A stretch of DNA of 64,000 nt from Rostrohypoxylon terebratum. Its lineage: Eukaryota; Ascomycota; Sordariomycetes; Xylariales; Hypoxylaceae. The notes beneath the pieces were generated by a model that was not told the origin of the DNA, searched no databases, and saw only the letters and a list, made by a program, of their open reading frames with translations. Positions 1-11,014 of this stretch are shown piece by piece (position 1 is the first letter of the stretch; each line of letters starts with the position of its first letter). The translations under genes and the position numbers were made by a program. The stretch is from NCBI GenBank assembly GCA_022497145.1, contig MU385971.1:20494-84493 (forward strand), read 5' to 3'.

Positions 1-2159
1 GAGGCCAAAAGTGTCATAGACAAGATCAGGGAGTCCCAGAAGTCGCATGCCGAAAATAACTCGCAACTGATCAACGAACTAAATGAAGCTCAGAGGAACG
101 AACAGGATGCCGAAGAGCGCACAAATCAAAAACAACAAGAAGTTTCAACCGCCGAGACCCGATTACGAACACTGACGCAAAATCGGAGCGACCCGTTCGC
201 CGGTTTCGACGCCCGAGTCCCCCATCTCTTGCGTCTTATTGATAGTGACACCGGATTCTCACAGAAGCCCATTGGCCCTATCGGGACACTTATTCAACTG
301 ACTAAGCCAAAGTGGTCGGCGATTTTGGAAAGAACTCTCGGTTCTGTCTTGAGCGGGTTTATCGTCGCTAGTCGACCTGATCAAGTCCGATTAAGTTCTC
401 ACATGGACAGACAAGGAATTCGAAACTGTCCCATCTACATAGGCTCAAGGACCATACTCAGCAATTTAAGAGAGCCGGACGAGAATTTCGACACTATACT
501 GAGGGCATTGAAGATCGATGACCTACGCGTGAGAGATCAATTGGTCATTAACCATAATATTGAGCAAACTATCCTTATTGAGGATCGGGAAGAGGCGGAG
601 CGTGTCATGTTCGACGGCCAGCAACCAGAGAACGTCACGGCCTGTTTGTCTTTCCACGACAGCAAAAGGGGCCACGGTTTACGGCTTACCCGACGTGGGA
701 GTTCAAACTTTAGTACCACCCCTGTAACTCCTAATTTCAGCCAAAAGTCACGCATGAAATCGGGCGACATAGAGTCACAGATCAACTTCTTCAAAGAGAA
801 TATAGAGCAGCTACGAACGGAGTTTGAAGATTTAGACAAGTCAAGAAGAGCTTTGCATCAAGCAACCCAGCGCTGCGTCCAAGCCGTCAATCAGCACAGG
901 AAGCAAGGGGCTAGCTTTGAAAAAGATATCCGCGAAGCTCAAGCTCGGGTCAACCACATCGAAGAAGAGCTTGACAAGTTTGAAGGGGTGGATAATAAAT
1001 TGCAGGGATACAAAAATGATCTTCAAGAGGCTCAGGCGCAGAAGGATCACTACGGTAACCAGTTTGGTGAACTAGCCATGCAAAAACAAGAGATGAACAA
1101 GGAAGCTGAGAGTCTTCATGGCGCTTTCAAGAAGGCAAAGGTGGCTTATCAAGACCACAAAGCAAAAATCACTAAGGCTGGAGACAAGGTTAAGAGACTT
1201 GAGGAAACTCGAAACCTCGCTGTTTCTGAGAAGAACCGAGCTTACGACAGTATCAATCATGCGAGGGTCGAAAAGGCAGACGCAGAGAAGGCAAGGGATA
1301 GGCAGGCGGAACTTGTTGCGGATTATACACGCCAAGCGAGTGCTGTCGCGCCTGACCGAGCCTACGTGCCCGAAGGCGAAACTGTCCAAAGCATCGAGCG
1401 CAAATTCGAGTCCATCAGAGAGCAGTTGAAGAAAATCCGTCATCAGGTAGGTGCATCGGACGAAGAAATACAGAATCGCGCGTTGCAAGCGATCCAAGAG
1501 CATCGTGAAGCGAAAAAAAATCATAAGAACCTCGTGTCTCTCGTAGACGAATTAAAAAAGGCGTTGATGGATCGGTTACGTAAATGGAGAACATTTCAGA
1601 GGCTCATATCCGCCCATGCGCGGTGTAACTTCAACTATCTTCTGAGCGAGCGTGGCTTCAGGGGCGAGCTTTTCCTCGACCACAAAGCCAAGAGACTTCA
1701 AGTCCAAGTCGAACCGGACGAGACAAGGAAGACGAGCTCGGGTAGAAATACGAAGACATTGTCCGGTGGAGAGAAATCATTCTCCTCCATCTGTCTTCTC
1801 CTAGCCATATGGGACGCGATGGGATCCCCTCTGCGATGCCTTGACGAATTTGACGTTTTCATGGACAATGTTAACCGCGCCATTAGCACCAATATGCTAG
1901 TAAGTTCTCGTGTTCTTGCCAAGTTCCTGCGTAAAACTAATTAACCTCGTGCGCAGATCACCACAGCTCGTCGCTCTGTAGGCAAGCAATTCATTCTCAT
2001 CACCCCTAACGCCATCGAAGGCCGAGCAAAGATCGATAAAGATGTCAAGATTATCAGGTAACTTTCCCATAATCCCCCAGTCGCAGAGTCGAACGATTTC
2101 AAAACTAACAGCATGGCAGACTCACGGATCCCCGACAGCGGCTCATCACGGACCATTGA
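1..2159 (+). CDS. SMC6: SMC6, structural maintenance of chromosomes protein 6 (C-terminal part, 5' end outside window)
   Basis: This is the 3' part of the SMC6 ATPase of the Smc5/6 complex, which acts in the nucleus in recombinational DNA repair and in resolving chromosome links. The frame is open from base 1. I read exons 1-1899, 1957-2057 and 2120-2159. The first part is coiled coil, followed by a hinge-like globular segment (LIDSDTGFSQKPIGPIG onward), a long second coil, and the C-terminal ATPase lobe. That lobe carries the ABC signature LSGGEKSFSS and the Walker B strand LRCLDEFDVFMD. After splicing the protein ends in IIRLTDPRQRLITDH, which fits the SMC6 tail and decided the last acceptor: a nearer AG at 2110-2111 gives a poorer ending. 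The N-terminal Walker A half is upstream of the window. SMC5 is the only real alternative, and the LTDPRQR tail favours SMC6. Confidence 0.95.
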
Positions 2160-2616
2160 TGTATTTCGGTTTACTGTTGTGATACCACATGGGATTAATG
2201 CGCAGGGCACTCATCTGGCCAGGGGCGTTCCGAGGATGTGTCTTGAGGAGTTCGAGCGATACCTTGATGGTTCGTATGGAGGATTCAAAAAGGTTTCTGT
2301 GTTGATATTGCACCAAGAAGGTGGCTAGGCAGATACCTATCATAGACTGCTGGCTGCCTCGTTGCTGTTGCTACGTGATGTAGGTAATATAGGAATAGTG
2401 GTGAGTTGTATGATGTCACCTAGCTGAACCTCGCAAACCTTGGGTTCGACTTTTTCCCCTCGCGCATAATTCCAACCCAAGTGTCTCATACACTATTCGT
2501 AGCCCGTATATGAATATTTACTATACACGTACTATATACAGAAATTTCTCTACTTCGCCGATGCCTTACCCTAGGAGTACCTAACATTCCGGTTCAAGTA
2601 TATGCGTGTTTTCGAA
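2160..2616. other. Intergenic gap between convergent SMC6 and COQ9
   Basis: The stretch holds the two 3' ends of convergent genes. I see no open frame or RNA gene that I can support. Confidence 0.6.
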
Positions 2617-3578
2617 CTATATCCGGACGCCCTTGCTCCGGAGTACGTTTACTCCAGCCGAGGCCGTGAAACCTACCCACTGGGCGACGCTACCCAAGGC
2701 ACTACCCGCCTTGCTCGTCTCGTCGAGGCGACGCTGCAGGAAGGCGCGGGTCTCGCCGAAGCCGGGAGATCGGTCGTTCGTCATGAAGAGCTCAGAAGAG
2801 GCGTAGATCACGGAAAGCGACCCGCGTTTTGTGTACCACGACGGGTCAACGGAAGTGTCGCCGGCCAGGTAGTAAATCTCATCGGCAAGAAGGGCTAGTT
2901 CGCGTAGCGAGGCAGGTACGTGAGAGGGCTGTGCCATGACGGCTAAGGCCTGCGGGTTTGGGGAGGGATTGGATTAGCTAAACAACTGGTGAAGCGAAGC
3001 GAGATGGGATGGGATGGGATGGAAGGGAAGGGAAGGGAAGGGAAGGGAACGGCGGTTGCGCGCAAAAGTAATGACGAGCAAAAGATAGGTGTAAAAGGTA
3101 GACTAACCTCTTGCCAACGGTGATTTACTTCTTGGTTTCCCATTAACCTCTCCCATGTCAGTCGCTCAAGTTTATCTGGAACTTGCAATGGCAAAGTTCC
3201 GTCGCCCTGAGAGTTGAATATAAAGTCGGTCCGCGGTGCAAGAGCTTCCCGTTGGGTTACTAGATGGTATCTTATCAGGCTGAAAGGTCCCTCGGGAAGT
3301 AGGTTGGTGCTGATATCGAGATAACCGGCATCGCGGGCGCCGAGAGACAGAGCGTGTTGGGTGAAACCATGCTCCGGAACATGGCGGTAGGCTGCTGATA
3401 AGATTGCTTGTTCGGCGGCGCCGAATACGCCTGAGGGTGGCGGGTGGTCATAGGACTGATACGATCGACGTAGAGCCGGACTACGAAGTGATTGAGAGCG
3501 TGAATGTGGTAGTTGTTGATGTTGGACAGTTTGTCGTACAAGGGCCGTGAGCCTGGTTGCCGCCCGCGACGGGGCCAT
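2617..3578 (-). CDS. COQ9: COQ9, ubiquinone biosynthesis protein (mitochondrial)
   Basis: COQ9 is a lipid-binding protein of the coenzyme Q synthesis complex on the mitochondrial inner membrane; in yeast and human it presents intermediates to the hydroxylase COQ7. There are two exons on the minus strand, 3578-3108 and 2949-2617, joined in phase 0 (WQE followed by ALAVMAQPSHVPASL). The product is 267 aa, normal for the family. The first ~45 residues are rich in Arg and Ser without acids, as in a mitochondrial presequence. The core shows AILSAAYRHVPEHGFTQHAL and the C-terminal ELALLADEIYYLAGDTSVD helix typical of COQ9. An in-frame ATG 14 codons upstream (3620) is possible, but the start at MAPSRAATRL gives the cleaner presequence. 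The intron holds a GGGAT/GGGAA pentanucleotide repeat. Confidence 0.95.
3003..3049 (+). repeat. GGGAT / GGGAA pentanucleotide microsatellite in COQ9 intron
   Basis: Units of GGGAT pass into units of GGGAA, so on the COQ9 strand the intron carries a pyrimidine-rich ATCCC/TTCCC tract. It lies wholly between the two COQ9 exons. Confidence 0.9.
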
Positions 3579-6500
3579 GTTGAACTTATGAGAACCTCGA
3601 CCTGGAACGACGGATCGCAAGGACCAACACTATGTTGCGATGTTGCGATACTGCAATACTGCGAAACTGCGACACTGCAATAATGGTAGAACAAGGTCGG
3701 CAAGTTTTCTGTTGCTTCTATGGATGTACACTATTAGCTAAGTAGCTAATGGAGCTCGGGTTGTTTTGCGATGGAATATTCCATTTTCAGTTTTCAATGG
3801 TTAGGTACTAATACTAAAATGACGATCTTTCGATCTTTCGATCTTCTACTAATAGTACGACATATTTAAATTCTGGGTCTTTTTAGAAAACTGATCACTC
3901 GGCTACAGCTGCCACGAGTAGTTAACGGTCTGGGTCATAGCTTAGACCGGAGATCTCCCGGTTTTCCGGTATCGACATCTGGATCCACTTAGGTACTAGG
4001 TAGTAGTGTATACATACCTAGTATTTTACTGGATACCGGACCTAGGTACATTATGGATGTATCTAATATGTACCTACCTAATAGTAGGTAACCTAGGACC
4101 TACCTACTAGGTACCTAGTATACATTATATTATAATAATGAAAGTTCATGTGCAAATGTAGATAGATACTTAAGACTTAAGTAAGTCCTAGGTAGTTACA
4201 TCCATGTTTTGTCGACAAGTCAAAATGACGCCGGCGTATTTTTATGAATCTCTAAGGCATTCGTATTATTAGGTATTTATTTCACATACAAGTGTCGTTA
4301 TCATTTATAATACATCATGATGGATTATCTATCATCTGCGTGGTTCATACATATGATCGCATATTATGTAGTACCAACCCGCAACCCGCAACCCAGGTCC
4401 TCTGATACGCCCCTATCTTACATCGTCCAAATAGATGGAGCTGCTGGGACGTTCCCAATATACGTAGACTTTTCTAACAATAATCCGTAGCTATTTTTTG
4501 TAGAACCAATTTTCAATTCGTTTAAATGGCCTACGAGTAGTTTCAGGCAAGCTCCACGAAAATAACATTCGGAAAGGAGGCGAAAGATCAGCTGGGGAGA
4601 CATCAGGTGAAGAGATACGGCTAAGTAGGTAGGTCAGTTCTGAATGTTCTGAATGGCTGTTGGAAAGACGGCACCCCTACTAGGAGGGCAATTTGTTTCT
4701 CTTTCAACTGTCCCCCCCCTTTTTTTTTTCCTTTTTCAACTCAAGATGCCGTGCCGCTGTCCCAAATTTTGAATGCTTAGGATGTATCATACAAAAGGTA
4801 GCCTAGAACTTAGGCACTTACACATAGGTATCACCGGTGATCATAAGAAACTGGAGTACAAGTTCCGTAATTAACGTTGAGAAGACTTTGATTCTACAAT
4901 TTGGAAATCATGATCATGTCGCAAGTCATTTCCTCCTAGACGCTTACAAACGTGGTCCTCCCCCCTCATCCCACTGCTCAAGGACCTGGAAAGAATAAAA
5001 TCTTTAGTCTCCTAGCATGGCGCTATCAGCAGCCCTACTGGAACTTGCTCTGGGACGGGCTTGTTTCCTGTTGGACTCTATATTCTCTATTTCCTGTATC
5101 CTGTATCCTGTATTCTCTGTACCTACCTACTAAGCTATTTAGCATTGCTGAGGGGCAGCGATGTGACAAGACGATATTACGAGTGGGTAAGAGAACAGGG
5201 GGTATTGCGACTCAGCTTTGCTATCCTTACAAGGTAGTTCGTTGACGCTATACGATATCTCAATCGGCTAGTTGATTTATATTCTATCAGTGTCTACGAT
5301 TTGCAAGCCACAATCCAATCCTATTTACGACCCGATAGCCCGAGAACTTTTGTTTCCTCGGACGGCTCGTAAGCACACCGATAGTCGGTTGACTCTCTAG
5401 GTAGGGCCTAGGTATATTATTGGAATATCCTAAATATCAGCCAATAAAGGGGTCCCGCCGGTCTCCCAGTATCCATGAATGGCTAGGTAGGTTAGGTATC
5501 TTCTTACCCACAGTAGTAGTTGCTCCTCCAATGTAAGATGGACACTAATCATTGCTATTGGGCAAGTTGATGAGTTACATGCGCATGTCGTTGCCTTTTG
5601 ACAGCGTCAGGACAAGCCGTGGGTTACCGCTAATCGCTCTCTGTGTCCTTTCTACCTTGTACAGCTTGTACAGCCCGTACTAGTTATGTTCAGTGAGGGT
5701 AAACAACTTAACGTCTCGAATTTCCACGGGTTGCGCTGAAGTACAATCTACAAATTTACTTTGGTAAGGACGGGATCGTCATCCAAGCCTTCAATCTCAC
5801 CAGGCTAACATATACATACAAGTGGCACTGCTTCCAATATCAACTACTAATTTGGTACATGCCATACAGGTAAACTGCTAGTTTGAGTCCACGAACCAGC
5901 CGAGTGGGAAGGAATACCTAAACCCTCTTTGAGTGGGAGAATCTCGATACGGTGCTGCAAAGCCATGTTCCATTCTAGCCCCTAGAGAACTAATCTGGTG
6001 GCACTACATCTGTTGTACAACCACAGATGGCGGCTGAGAACGAATATTGGCTCCTAGTCCTAGAAAGGCGGCACCTCATGAACATATCAGTTACCAATCA
6101 GCGAGCATATTTCCGGGTGTGAGAATAGGTGGGCGCTTTTTGTAGCCCAGGTAGTAACTAAGTCAAGATTTCGGTAACGATGATGCCACCGTTTCTGTCC
6201 TGGTTTGATTCAGCTATTACTGACAGCAATGTCCCCGTATCATTGCACAATGTCTCCGGTGTGAACACTGAAGGTGGAAGGACAGGGGCATTGCCGCTTG
6301 GATGCAGCTTGCTCGAAGCAGTATATAATTTCTTTGATGGCGGTGAGTTTAGTGATATCTATCAGAACATATCTTTATCTATAGTATAAGGTTATGTAGG
6401 TACCTATAATTTAGGTATGAGATGTATTGGATGTGCTGCTGACCTCTCTAGAACTGAGTCCTATGTAGGTAGGTAGGAATGTTTACGACGCAGCAGACCT

Positions 6501-9054
6501 CGGTTTTAGGCTTAGACGGAATGGTAGCAGATACCCCGTATGTGTCCAACAAATTAAATACCTACCTACCTACCCACCCATGATCGAAATTCAGAATAGG
6601 GGCTAAATCGCAATTCACATAAAGTACATACTAACTGGCTACCTACTGCTTGACTTACATACGTCCACTACAATACCTATAACCTACCTACATATCAATT
6701 GCTATTACGTTTAAAGTCCCTTGCCACTTGCTGTCCTTCGAAGAAGCATTGGCTATAAATCAGTAATTGCGCGGTTGATAAGTCCACTCAATTTATGTCC
6801 AAGGTAATCATTAGACATTAAACGGTTACGACAACACCGGTTGATCTTGGGAATTTGGAGGCTCTTTCCTGGCCCAAGATAAATTGTTTGATCATTCTAT
6901 TGCTGCATAGGATCATACTACTATGTAAGTATGAAGAGCTTTCCGTAAGAGACAAATTGCTATTAGCAGGCATTATTGCGGTAGGCTCGGAGCCGAGGGC
7001 CACGAAGATTTGGTTCGCGCTGCAGGCGCCCATTTAGGGACCAACCTACCTAGGTAAAAATGATAGGTCAGAAAAAAAAAAAAGACAGGAGGAAAAAGAA
7101 AAGACAGACTAAGCCCTGAATCTTTACCGTGGCTGCGTGGCCACCAAGTAACGATCGATTATTACGCTTGAAATCTCCCGAAATCGCAATAGGATTCTAT
7201 GCCCAAATGCGAAAGCCTTGTCCCTATCCGTATCCTATTATTATTATTCATCTAGCCTTGGAATTCTGTATGTACTACATCTAGATGTCAGTGGAGTCTG
7301 GACATACCGACCTGCACTATGGGACTATGGGACTATGGGTGTTGCAAGCTTTGCGTGCCTAGGACATAGGTCCTATGTAGGTATGCTTTGGGCGCCCAGG
7401 GTTACAATGCGACTGTGACAGTGATCCTGGACGTTGGTAAGTACTAAGACTTTGGCGTCAAGACATGGCTGGTGCAGCGGTCCGATCTCTCCAATACGGT
7501 GGCTACTGTATGAAGTACCGTTGAGACTTGCTTGCATCGACCAATTCATGTTATGCACTACCTATACATACATATGCGTGAAGAGCTGGACGGTAAGTAT
7601 AGTTGGTGAAGTGCGGGAGCCTCTGACATGAATCCACGGAGCTGGGAAGTCAGTGATCATACAACAAGGGGAGCTAAAGAGTTCATCGAGCTTGGACCAC
7701 ACATGGATAATCGGCGCACTTCCGCTAGTGGATAAGACTTACATAGTGCACAGATCATAGATGTCCAGACACACAACACATTATGGTCGGTATCCATGAT
7801 TCCATGTATTATCTTGTATGTATGTTCAAGTAGTTGAATACAAACTTCACCTTAATACCATTCTTGTTTCCGAATATCTGAGTAGTAAGTACACAGGTAT
7901 TGAACCTAAAACAAAGCTAGACGATTACCTAGCAGCATAAAAACTGCTGCTTATAAGACATCCACCTCTCCAACAAACCTGTACTATTGTCGAATCTACT
8001 ATGTACAATCGGATGAGTACCTGTGGGATGACCACGAACGCCACGAACGCCACGAGCGCCAAGATGCGCGTTCCTCAGGGATTCATCAGAGCGGGAGCTA
8101 TTCTACCCTTGCTAGACGCAGCAAGAGTGAATATCCACCACTTAACTGGCGCCATTCGTGCTATACTACATAGGTAGTACATAGTACATAGTATGTACGT
8201 AGATGGATCGGGTTGCCGTATGCGCGTTTTCAACAAGGCAAATGGACAAGGCCACTTGTAATATTACGAGGCGGTTATAGATCGTCTAAGCTCCATATGG
8301 ATGTGCGTACCTACGTTGTAAGTATATATAACGTTAGGCATAGATTTCAGATTGAGGTTTGCGAAATAGATTGGTCCATATGTATGTGTTAACGCAACCT
8401 TACTCGTCGAGTCCTTACAGGACGTATGACATACATAGTATATACATAGCGCTGATAATTTCCGGTTCTACGGTGGTAATGGTAGTAGGGCTAGCCTGTC
8501 AGCACCCGTACATACTTAGTAGAAGACGCTTCCGACTCCTAAGGCCAAGCCAATAGGCTTAGGTGATACTAATGGGTCCATGGATGCCTACCTCATGATC
8601 GACATATTTTTAGAATTTTTTAGAATTTTTTTTTATATACACGTTCGATCCTATCCGGTCAAGACAAGCCTTAATAAGAGGCTTCAGAGCCTTGAGTTAT
8701 CTTCGTCGGTATATAGCAATCGAAACCGCTGACATTGTGTTTTACAACTACTATGTATGTAGGTCAAAATATCTATATATTGGGTCGGAATTGTTTCCTT
8801 AATAAGTCTCACGGTGACATCGCATTCCTCGGAACATGTCGGGTTACGACTTTTAACATGCCTTGCGGGACCAGCGCCATCACAGCATCGACGGCACCTA
8901 AAAAGCCACACGGGGGCACGGGGGTCCACGGGGGAAATTCTGGAAGGGGCCAGGTAGGCTATGGGCTTCAGAACTGGCGGACTGGTCGATTTGAACCGGT
9001 GTAGAATTTTCACATACGCGTGCGTTGAATGATGTATATTACTATGTATATAAC

Positions 9055-9055
9055 T

Positions 9056-9094
<39 letters not shown>

Positions 9095-9097
9095 CAT
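9055..9097 (+). repeat. CATATA hexanucleotide microsatellite
   Basis: Consecutive CATATA units. In the reverse frame they give a spurious MYVYVYVYVY peptide. Confidence 0.9.
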
Positions 9098-9384
9098 AGG
9101 TACATACCTAAAATTTGAGTAGGTATGTACCAGGTATATGCCTAGGTATGTATGTACTATGTCTAATACTATGTATATATAAGTACCTAGGTATGCATAT
9201 TTAAAGGTATATACCTACAACTCTAAGCACTTGACGAGGCAGCCTTGGAGCCACGTAAGCTCGAGTCAGTAAGTTACCTACCTACCTACCTACTGCTCTC
9301 TAAGGCTGCATACTATATAAGAGCTCGTTGCATAATAATTAAGAACACTAACGCATCGAAGAAATTGCGTTAAGCGCAATTAGG

Positions 9385-9462
9385 AAATAGAAATAAAAAA
9401 ACAAAAAAAACAAAAAAAAAAACAAAAAAAACAAAGAAACAACACAACAACACAACAACAAA
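9385..9462 (+). repeat. A-rich (CAAAAAAA / ACAACA) low-complexity tract
   Basis: Runs of 7-11 A separated by single C, passing into CAACA units. Its complement makes a false poly-Phe/Leu frame. Confidence 0.9.
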
Positions 9463-10273
9463 ATACGTAGAGAAAAAAAAAGATCGGCAAAGTGGCAAAT
9501 AGGTAAAAATCTAAGCATGATAAGTAATAATAGTAACAGTTCTTTCCTTCTTTCTTTGTTAAGTCTCTCCAAGGCGTCCAAGGCGTCGTTTTCCCTTAAA
9601 ACAACAGGGCAGGGATGGAAAAAGTATAACATGTGCATTAGTGGGTAATAATCACGATTGCGGGGCTATTTTCTTCTCTCCCCGAAAACGCCAATGCCTT
9701 AAATCTGACCAATCAGAACGTATAATTCATTTGACTCGAACGCGGTATTCTTTTGGGGGCCACTTTCCAATCGCGTCCACGCTTTCAGCCCAATTCCTAA
9801 AATCCTATCCGTCCACACATTCAACACGTCCACACACATCCACACACATCCGTCCACAACCGACCACCCGTCCACAACCAGCATTCATCGAACGCATCTC
9901 CCCAGATTTTTTTCCCCCTTCCCTTTCCCATTCTCGTCCACACTGATACTTGGAACTGGTACATCTCCTGCAGCAAGCATATTCAAGGTTTAACTTTAGG
10001 TCCAGGTACGTACGTATGAGCCGCCGACCGTCTTGGTCGCATATGCACACCCTCCTACGCCCCCAGCTTTTTTTTTTGGACTGTCTGCCTGCCTGCCTGC
10101 TTGCCTGCCTGTATCGAGTTGCTATTTTGTTTTGTATTTTATTATTTTTATTTTTTCAAAATATTTTTTTTTTTTAAAAAAAATCCCCAACCTTTTTCTG
10201 CATAATCAGCCACTCACCGGTACACTTTTGCGCGACACCAGCAAACAGGAACAGGCATATCGTTCTCCGTCTC

Positions 10274-10303
10274 GCCTTGCCTTGCCTTGCCTTGCCTTGC
10301 CTT
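10274..10303 (+). repeat. CCTTG pentanucleotide microsatellite
   Basis: About six CCTTG units in the pyrimidine-rich region upstream of the RRM gene. A TGCC tetranucleotide tract lies nearby at about 10082-10110. Confidence 0.9.
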
Positions 10304-11014
10304 ACCTACCTCCTACTCTGCCATCCAATCTACATTACACGTACATGACATTACCTAGCATTACGTCGAGAAACACCCATATAGCCCATACATCCATACA
10401 TCCATACACGTCGCGTTCCTAGCAGCCTCAACTACTAATCGTCCGCGCGCGTTTTGTCTGTTGATACATACATACTATTTGCTACGCATCTCTCCCAGTG
10501 ACCTCCCGTCCTGGTTTTGCTGCTGGTGCCCGCTGCTGACAGTGTCTTGGTACTGGTAATCGGTGTTGGTGTTGCCGACTTTTGCGTCGTTTTTCTCCTG
10601 CATATACACATACCACATACCACATAAACCTTTCTCCCCCTATCCCGTATACGGCACCAGCCCAGGCCCTCTGTCAGCGCAGCCGGTCATTGTGCAATTC
10701 GAATGCAGAGGCGCTGAATCACACCCGATACAAACCCTCTTGTACCTCGTCACTTTCATCCCCTAAGCCTTAATATTGCGTTTTAGTTCCTCCCCCCCTT
10801 TTATTCCCTTTCAGCTAGCGAGGGTCCCCGTAAAGGTTCAGCGCACTCCTTGTCACTTTTGAAGACTCACCCCTCCAATACATACAGACAGGTTTACTTA
10901 CTTTCCCCCGGCTTACCAGCGCTATCGTTGGTACATGATTGTCGGCAGAGAAAAAAAAATCTTCTCAGACAAGACGGCTAAGCTCGACAAAGTCGTTTCT
11001 CGACGTATCTAGCT

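Larger units (their letters stand above)
3579..11014. other. 7.4 kb stretch without a recognisable gene, rich in TAGGTA-type motifs and microsatellites
   Basis: No open frame here has fungal domain motifs, a codon pattern like the neighbours, or a plausible exon chain; the longest ones come from low-complexity DNA. Short variants of ACCTAGGTA and TAGGTAGGTA recur throughout (for example near 4000-4110, 6540-6580, 9100-9200). The last ~1.4 kb (about 9640-11010) is pyrimidine-rich on the + strand and is probably the promoter and 5' UTR of the RNA-binding protein downstream. An unusual lncRNA or an orphan small gene cannot be excluded by eye. Confidence 0.6.

Noticed and set aside
8980..9010. 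GGTCGATTTGAACCGG, resembling a tRNA T-arm
   Set aside because: No matching acceptor, D or anticodon stems nearby. The similar TATCGAATCCC at about 24646 lies in a coding exon.
8684..9097. 137-codon minus-strand frame beginning MYVYVYVYVY
   Set aside because: The start is made from the CATATA microsatellite and the remainder has no motifs or exon logic.
9348..9638. 96-codon minus-strand frame rich in Phe and Leu
   Set aside because: Comes from the A-rich repeat read in reverse.
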